Assembly (NCBI GenBank): GCA_937952285.1
Contig: CALFZE010000049.1
Coordinates: 1-34,942 of the forward strand
Direction of reading: 5' to 3'
Origin: UBA2428 sp002343545
GTDB taxonomy: Bacteria; Bdellovibrionota; UBA2428
DNA: 34,942 nt
The position numbers and the translations under genes are program-made. The notes under the pieces are model-generated. The model made no database searches, was not told the origin of the DNA, and was given only the letters and a program-made list of their open reading frames with translations. This document shows, in pieces, positions 30,323 to 34,942 of this stretch (position 1 is the first letter of the stretch; each line of letters begins with the position of its first letter).

Positions 30323-30922
30323 TTATTGACGGTCGAGCCTTTCGAGCGTGGCCCGCACGCGGGGCTCCGTCGGATCCAGCCGAGCGGCCTGGCGGAGGGC
30401 TTGCAGACCTTCGCCGCGTTTCTTCTGAAGGAAATAGAGATCGGCCTGGAGCACGTGGAGCGCGGCGACGCCCGGATACTGCTTCAGGAGCTCGCGTAGG
30501 ACGCCCTCCGCCCGGTCCGGCCGTTTGGCCACGAGGTGGCCTTGCACGATGAGGGCCTCTTGGATGAGGCGGCTGATGGGCTGGGCGTAGCTTTCCGCGA
30601 CCTGCGTGCGAAAGTGATCGCCGGCGAGCGGCGAGAGTTTGACGTTCATCTCGTCGATCGCGCTTAATTCCAGGAACATGCGCTGCTCCGCGAAACCTTC
30701 CTTGCGGAGCGTAAAATCGAGGTAGGAGCCCGAGAGGTCAGGGATCTTGTCGAGGGCAAGCGGCGTGATTCCCCACTCTTTGCCGTCGGCGCCGCGCACG
30801 CTCGCGCCCTCGGGGGTGGAGCGGATTTCCCCCGAATGGCCGCAGGACGCGAGCAGGCCACTCGCGAGGGCGAGCGAGAGGCCCGAGAAAAGCGTGGGTC
30901 GAGAGAGTGCGATCGACGGCAT
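30323..30922 (-). CDS. PEGA and TPR lipoprotein
   Basis: A 199-aa lipoprotein with lipobox ASC (Cys about 27). The first 70 mature residues form a PEGA-like domain (IRSTPEGASVRGADGKEWGITPL, then ...FTLRKEGFAEQ), a small beta fold common in envelope proteins. The C-terminal half is a tetratricopeptide (TPR) helical repeat (GVLRELLKQYPGVAALHVLQADLYFLQKKRGEGLQALRQAARLDP), a protein-interaction scaffold. It would sit on the periplasmic face of the inner or outer membrane. It is 96 bp upstream of the FliF/FliG-like gene on the same strand and divergent, with only 20 bp between start codons, from the outer-membrane barrel gene. A scaffold role in a common envelope complex is possible. Confidence 0.85.
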   Translation of the reverse strand: MPSIALSRPTLFSGLSLALASGLLASCGHSGEIRSTPEGASVRGADGKEWGITPLALDKIPDLSGSYLDFTLRKEGFAEQRMFLELSAIDEMNVKLSPLAGDHFRTQVAESYAQPISRLIQEALIVQGHLVAKRPDRAEGVLRELLKQYPGVAALHVLQADLYFLQKKRGEGLQALRQAARLDPTEPRVRATLERLDRQ

Positions 30923-30942
30923 TTGCCTTAGAATGACACCTG

Positions 30943-31587
30943 ATGCGCCGCTTGCCTAGAAGTCATGTCAAAACCTCTCGCGCGGCGGGCTCGGCGCGGG
31001 CTTTGATTCTGTCGGGGATCGTCGTCGCGGCGGCCGTGGCGGCGCCGGCCCGGGCCTTGGAGTTCGCGCCGAAGCTCCACGTCCTGACGAGCGGCGGACT
31101 CATCAAGAACCTGCAGAACGACAAAACGACCCCGATCGTCGGCGGTTTTTTCGTTTCGGGCCAGATCCAGATCCTTTCGTGGGCCGCGGCCGGTCTCGGC
31201 TACAAGGCGGACTTCGACCTGACCAACGGCGTGCTTCCGCTGAAGGGCTTCGACGTCTTCGGCAAGTTCTCGCTCCTCGGCTTGGGGAGTCAGCACCGAG
31301 ACGGCTACGAAGGTATCTTTGAGCGTGGCCGTCGCGACCGGCTTCATCTTTACGTGAAAGGCAATTTCGCGACCCGCGAGTATTACCTTTCGATGGATGG
31401 GATCTCGGACTTCGAGGAAGGATCGATCGGCGCCGTCGACGTGGGCGTGGGCCTCGATTTTTCGTTGAGCCGTCACGTCGAACTGAATCTGGAGTTCCTG
31501 CAAGGACTCTTGAGCTTCTCGTCGAAGCCGGAGTCGATTCGGCTGCGGACTTCGCTCCTTTCGATGGGGCTCGGGTACGTGTTCTGA
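30943..31587 (+). CDS. Outer-membrane beta-barrel protein
   Basis: A 214-aa protein with an extended signal peptide (basic start, hydrophobic helix about 21-35, ARA-L cleavage about 38). The mature part alternates short amphipathic strands with turns (KLHVLTSGGL, GGFFVSGQIQIL, AAAGLGYKADFDL, KFSLLGLG, HLYVKGNFA, GAVDVGVGLDFSL, VELNLEFLQGLL, LRTSLLSMGLGYVF) and ends in a Phe, the C-terminal signature of Bam-inserted barrels. About eight strands are suggested, as in OmpA- or OmpW-like small barrels. The promoter region is confined to the 20-bp gap with the divergent PEGA/TPR gene or lies within that gene. Confidence 0.82.
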   Translation: MRRLPRSHVKTSRAAGSARALILSGIVVAAAVAAPARALEFAPKLHVLTSGGLIKNLQNDKTTPIVGGFFVSGQIQILSWAAAGLGYKADFDLTNGVLPLKGFDVFGKFSLLGLGSQHRDGYEGIFERGRRDRLHLYVKGNFATREYYLSMDGISDFEEGSIGAVDVGVGLDFSLSRHVELNLEFLQGLLSFSSKPESIRLRTSLLSMGLGYVF

Positions 31588-31669
31588 GTGCCGGAACGGG
31601 CGATTTTGAAGTCAACACTTCATCGTAACTTAACCCTAGTTAGGAAGACCCCCGGCTATCCTGGATGGG
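31588..31669 (+). promoter_or_regulatory. Short AT-richer gap upstream of the giant lipoprotein gene
   Basis: This 82-bp gap between the barrel gene and the Ig-repeat lipoprotein gene is moderately AT-rich (31604-31645), with a small GAAGT/ACTTC inverted repeat about 31608-31621 and a TTGAAG box that could be a -35. No -10 at proper distance is convincing and no terminator hairpin follows the barrel gene. Confidence 0.3.
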
Positions 31670-34600
31670 ATGAAGCGCGGTGCCGTCAGAGCTAAGTTAG
31701 GCTGGGGATTACGTTCCAACTCTGGAACGTGGACTCTGCTTCTATCCGCTTTTTGCCTTAGCGCGTGTATCGACGGCAAGCTCCTGACCACGACCATCTC
31801 GCCTGCCCAGGAAGAATTGCCCAGCGAAGATCTCGGGATCGCCGAGAACGGGGACTTCGACGGTTGCGTGAGCGGCGCGGCGATCGACTCTTCGAGCATC
31901 CTTGTTAACTTCGAGATGCCGGCGGGCGCCATTCAAATGGATATTCAGCGCGACGGCGCTTCGGTCTTCAAATCCGAGCTCACCACGTTGCTGAGCCACA
32001 CGGACTCGGGGCTTTCCCAGGGCCGAACTTATACCTACTCCTGTCTCGCCAAGTTCAAAACGGGCAAGATCCAACGCGGACGCAAGATCCTCACGCTTTC
32101 GACGCCGATCGCGGACGCGCCGACCTTCGCGGGTATCCGCACGGCGACCTTCCGCGCCGAAACCGAGCAGGTTTTCGTGACGTGGGGCGCGACCTCGGGC
32201 ACGCCCGCGCGCTCCTACAAAGTCTTCGTGAGCGAGGGTAATAGCATCAACTGGGATGCTTTGCCGGTCGCGGTCGTGCAGGCCTCGGCGGGTCGCCTTT
32301 CGGCGGCGATCGACGCGAATCTCTTTCCGCCGAACACGGCGCTTTCCTTCGGCGTGCGCGCTTGCGCTTACGACGAAGTTCTCGAAGAAGACATCTGCGA
32401 CGCGAACAACGTCGCGAAGACGATCACCATCCAATCCACGCGCGCGGGCGTGACCGGCATCTTGGCCCCCGCCGCGGCGACTTACGTCGCGGGCGAGAAC
32501 CTCGATTTCACCGTTCAGTTCTCGGAGCCCGTCACGGTCACGGGCGCGCTCCCGACGCTTTCGCTCGTCATCGGTTCGAGCGCGCGCTCGGCGGCCTTCG
32601 TCTCCGGGTCGGGTACCTCGAACCTGCTCTTCCGCTACACCGTCGTCTCCGGCGACAACGACCTGGACGGCGTGTACGTCGCGAGCCCCTTGCAGCTGGG
32701 GACGGGCGCCATCGTGGCCGGTGACGGCCGCGGCGCGCGCGTCGGCTTCGTCTCGCCGACGCTTTCCGACGTCCAAGTCGACACGATCGCGCCGTCGCCG
32801 CTCGCCATCGCGGTGCCGGGCAATCGTTCCTACGGCTCGGGCGAGAATCTCGACTTCGCGCTCCAGTTCTCGGAACCCGTGGTCGTTTCGGGTGCGCCCC
32901 GTCTCACGCTCGTGGTGGGATCGACGACGCGTTACGCGACCCTCTCCTCGGGGGCCGGCACCTCGACGCTCATTTTCCGTTATCTCATCCAGCCGGGCGA
33001 GAACGACCCGAACGGCATCAGCCTCGCGAACTCAGTGGACCTGAACGGCGGCACGATCACGGACTCAGTCGGCAACGCCTCGAGTCTCGTATTCAGTTCA
33101 CCGAACCTAACGCAGGTGCGCGTCGACAGTCTGGCTCCGACGATCACGAACGTGGCGGCTCCGCCCTTCGGAACCTACCGCTTCGGCCAGGCGCTGAACT
33201 TTTCGGTGACCTTCTCGGAGCCCGTCTTCGCCGTCGGCGGCAGCGAGATCGGCGTGCAGCTCGACACGGGCAGCCGCTCGGCCGTTTACGTGAGCGGCTC
33301 GGGCACTTCGACGCTCGTCTACCGTTACACGATCCAAGACACCGACAACGACGTGAACGGCCTCGCCCTCACGTCGCCCATCGGCCTCACCGGAGGCACG
33401 CTCAAAGACGAAGCCGGCAACGACGCCGTGCGGACCTTCTCGCCGCCCTCGACGACGGGGATTCTGATCGACAACATCGGTCCCGCCGTAACGGGCGTCG
33501 CCGTCCCCACGAACGGCATCTATTTGCCGGGGCAGAACCTCGACTTCGTCGTGACCTTCGAGGAAGGCGTCGTCGTGACGGGCTCGCCGCGCATCCCGCT
33601 GCAGATCGGCGCGACCTCGACCTACGCGACCTACGCGTCGGGTTCGACCACGACGCAGATCCGCTTCCGCCACACCGTGCAGGTCGGCGAAGAAACGGGC
33701 GCCGGCGTCGTGCTCGGCAACACGATCGAGCTCAACGCCGGCACCATCAAGGACTCGGACGGCGTGAGCGCGCTCCTGCCGCTCGCGAACGTGCCCGGCA
33801 CGACGAACGTGCGCGTCGACGGCGTCGGTCCGACCGGCGTCATCCCCGTCGTCGTGGAGACTCCTTACTGGAAGCAGCAGTACGCGACGCCGAACCTGAG
33901 CTTCTCCGACGCGTCCATCAGCGACGCCGTCTCGGGTCTGCCGACCCCGCGCGTTTACAAAGTCGCGATCGGCACGGGCACTTCGGGCAACGCCCTCAAC
34001 AACGTGCGGGACTGGGCGGACGCTTCGCCTAACGTGAGCTTCGCCTACTCGACGAGCGTGAACTTCGCGAGCGACGGACAGACCTACTACGTGAACCTGC
34101 GCTCGCAGGACGCGAACGGCAACTGGTCGGCCGTGGCCTCGAGCCCGATCTACGCCGATCGCACGCCGCCGCAGGGCCTCACGATCACGTCGCCGGTGGA
34201 CGGTGGGTCCGTGGCTTCGGGTTTCACGGTCAGCGGGACCTGCGAGTACAGGGTGGAGGGCGGCAACACGATCACCCTGACCTATGGACCTACCGGACAC
34301 GGGATCACCGCCGGAACGGCTAGCTGCCAATCCAATGGCCAGTTCACCTCCACCGCGAATGCCGCGGGATCCGCCGGGGCGGGCAAAACACTCAAGATCT
34401 CGCAGACGGATCGCGCGGGGAACGCTTCCGAAACTTCGGAAATCACGTTCACGGTCACGGTGCCGAAGCAGGTCTTCACCGCCAACGGCGAGTTCGAAGT
34501 TCCGAATGGCGTGACTTCACTTAACATTCGAGTCTGGGGTGGCGGTGGCGGCGCCGGAGGTGCGGGTGGTGTCGGAGGAGGAGGAGGTTTCGTTTCCCAT

Positions 34601-34942
34601 GGCTCCGTAACGGTTACGCCCGGCGAGAAGCTCCTAGTTTCGGTCGGTGGTGGTGGCTCTCGAACCACGGTCGCAGGCGTCGCATCCGGGGGCAGCAACG
34701 GCGGTGGTAACGGCCGGTCGCGCCTGCGCTCGACGGTCCCCGCGTCGGGCGGCGGTGGGGGCTACAGCGAGGTCAAACGACTCGATGGCACTCGTCTTCT
34801 CCTTGCCGGCGGTGGCGGTGGTGGTAGTGGCACCACATGCACCGGGGGCGGTGGCGGGACCCCGTCTTTCTTGTCAACGGCGGCCGCGGGCAGCGGGGCG
34901 GGTATGGGGACTTATTGCAGCGGTGGAACTGGCGCGACGAAT
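31670..34942 (+). CDS. Giant Ig-repeat and glycine-rich surface lipoprotein, 3' end outside window
   Basis: A single open frame of 1091 codons from ATG 31670 to the window edge with no stop. The product has a lipobox LSAC (Cys about 33), an Ig/fibronectin-like N-terminal part, then four tandem Ig-like repeats of 115-116 residues (about 259-717) each with a 'L(D/N)F.V.FSEPV' strand, 'SGSGTS.L.FRY' and a '..GTI.D..G' turn. The unit junctions carry (V/I)D followed by GP or AP at 32777, 33122, 33467 and 33815. A Cys-containing domain and a glycine-rich domain (from about 944: VRVWGGGGGAGG and on) follow; the latter occurs in surface fibres and phage tail proteins. It is a likely adhesin or surface fibre. 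Frame checks at 33212 and 34502 agree. Confidence 0.88.
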   Translation, partial: MKRGAVRAKLGWGLRSNSGTWTLLLSAFCLSACIDGKLLTTTISPAQEELPSEDLGIAENGDFDGCVSGAAIDSSSILVNFEMPAGAIQMDIQRDGASVFKSELTTLLSHTDSGLSQGRTYTYSCLAKFKTGKIQRGRKILTLSTPIADAPTFAGIRTATFRAETEQVFVTWGATSGTPARSYKVFVSEGNSINWDALPVAVVQASAGRLSAAIDANLFPPNTALSFGVRACAYDEVLEEDICDANNVAKTITIQSTRAGVTGILAPAAATYVAGENLDFTVQFSEPVTVTGALPTLSLVIGSSARSAAFVSGSGTSNLLFRYTVVSGDNDLDGVYVASPLQLGTGAIVAGDGRGARVGFVSPTLSDVQVDTIAPSPLAIAVPGNRSYGSGENLDFALQFSEPVVVSGAPRLTLVVGSTTRYATLSSGAGTSTLIFRYLIQPGENDPNGISLANSVDLNGGTITDSVGNASSLVFSSPNLTQVRVDSLAPTITNVAAPPFGTYRFGQALNFSVTFSEPVFAVGGSEIGVQLDTGSRSAVYVSGSGTSTLVYRYTIQDTDNDVNGLALTSPIGLTGGTLKDEAGNDAVRTFSPPSTTGILIDNIGPAVTGVAVPTNGIYLPGQNLDFVVTFEEGVVVTGSPRIPLQIGATSTYATYASGSTTTQIRFRHTVQVGEETGAGVVLGNTIELNAGTIKDSDGVSALLPLANVPGTTNVRVDGVGPTGVIPVVVETPYWKQQYATPNLSFSDASISDAVSGLPTPRVYKVAIGTGTSGNALNNVRDWADASPNVSFAYSTSVNFASDGQTYYVNLRSQDANGNWSAVASSPIYADRTPPQGLTITSPVDGGSVASGFTVSGTCEYRVEGGNTITLTYGPTGHGITAGTASCQSNGQFTSTANAAGSAGAGKTLKISQTDRAGNASETSEITFTVTVPKQVFTANGEFEVPNGVTSLNIRVWGGGGGAGGAGGVGGGGGFVSHGSVTVTPGEKLLVSVGGGGSRTTVAGVASGGSNGGGNGRSRLRSTVPASGGGGGYSEVKRLDGTRLLLAGGGGGGSGTTCTGGGGGTPSFLSTAAAGSGAGMGTYCSGGTGATN

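Noticed and set aside
1..34942. Prophage or insertion sequence in the window
   Set aside because: No transposase, integrase, terminal repeats or structural phage genes are visible. The oxygenase and glycine-rich domain types also occur in phages but stand among chromosomal genes here.

Overview
The window is a GC-rich, gene-dense bacterial chromosome segment with no rRNA, tRNA, CRISPR, insertion sequence or prophage that I can see. Several features point to a Gram-negative bacterium of the Bdellovibrionota/Oligoflexia type. These are a TIGR02147-family helix-turn-helix regulator, many large secreted proteins and lipoproteins of unknown function, LamG surface lipoproteins, a Bdellovibrio-like MotA/MotB pair, an outer-membrane barrel and a periplasmic GlpQ. 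This placement is inference; no marker gene settles it. Most genes lie on the minus strand, and the very long antisense open frames are codon-bias artefacts.

Layout. 1-72: the RGG-box tail of a probable RRM RNA-binding protein and its terminator. 155-2884: a 909-aa lipoprotein with cadherin-like and two LamG domains. 3047-3841: trhO, a tRNA wobble-U34 hydroxylase, convergent with and overlapping a small J-domain gene. 4291-9315: a 1674-aa lipoprotein carrying an HEISH motif. 9374-10817: a small conserved-looking protein, then glpQ, closed by a 31-bp perfect bidirectional terminator hairpin. 10935-18917: a minus-strand run of a 2OG-Fe(II) oxygenase and five exported proteins of unknown function, two of which are diverged paralogues of each other. 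19052-21937: the TIGR02147 regulator, a GT22/Alg9-like mannosyltransferase and a hot-dog thioesterase. 22000-24997: an HhH-GPD DNA glycosylase, queA and a SpoIID-domain protein, tightly packed. 25089-25598: a small protein with a HolD/UDG-like tail.

25658-31587 is the most interesting block. It holds motB and motA, a LamG lipoprotein, a 631-aa membrane protein that reads as the C-terminal half of FliF fused to FliG-like helices, a PEGA/TPR lipoprotein, and a divergently transcribed outer-membrane barrel. A stator pair, an inner-membrane rotor-like fusion, a periplasm-facing lipoprotein and an outer-membrane barrel side by side would fit either an accessory flagellar module or a separate envelope-spanning motor such as a gliding machine. 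That role is a hypothesis. The motA start codon sits in the loop of a perfect 9-bp inverted repeat whose arm reads GCCGATAA, the sigma-28 -10 consensus.

31670-34942 (open at the window edge) is a giant lipoprotein with four 115-residue Ig-like repeats and a glycine-rich domain. The frame is open for all 1091 codons seen. No gene-free stretch exceeds 300 bases.
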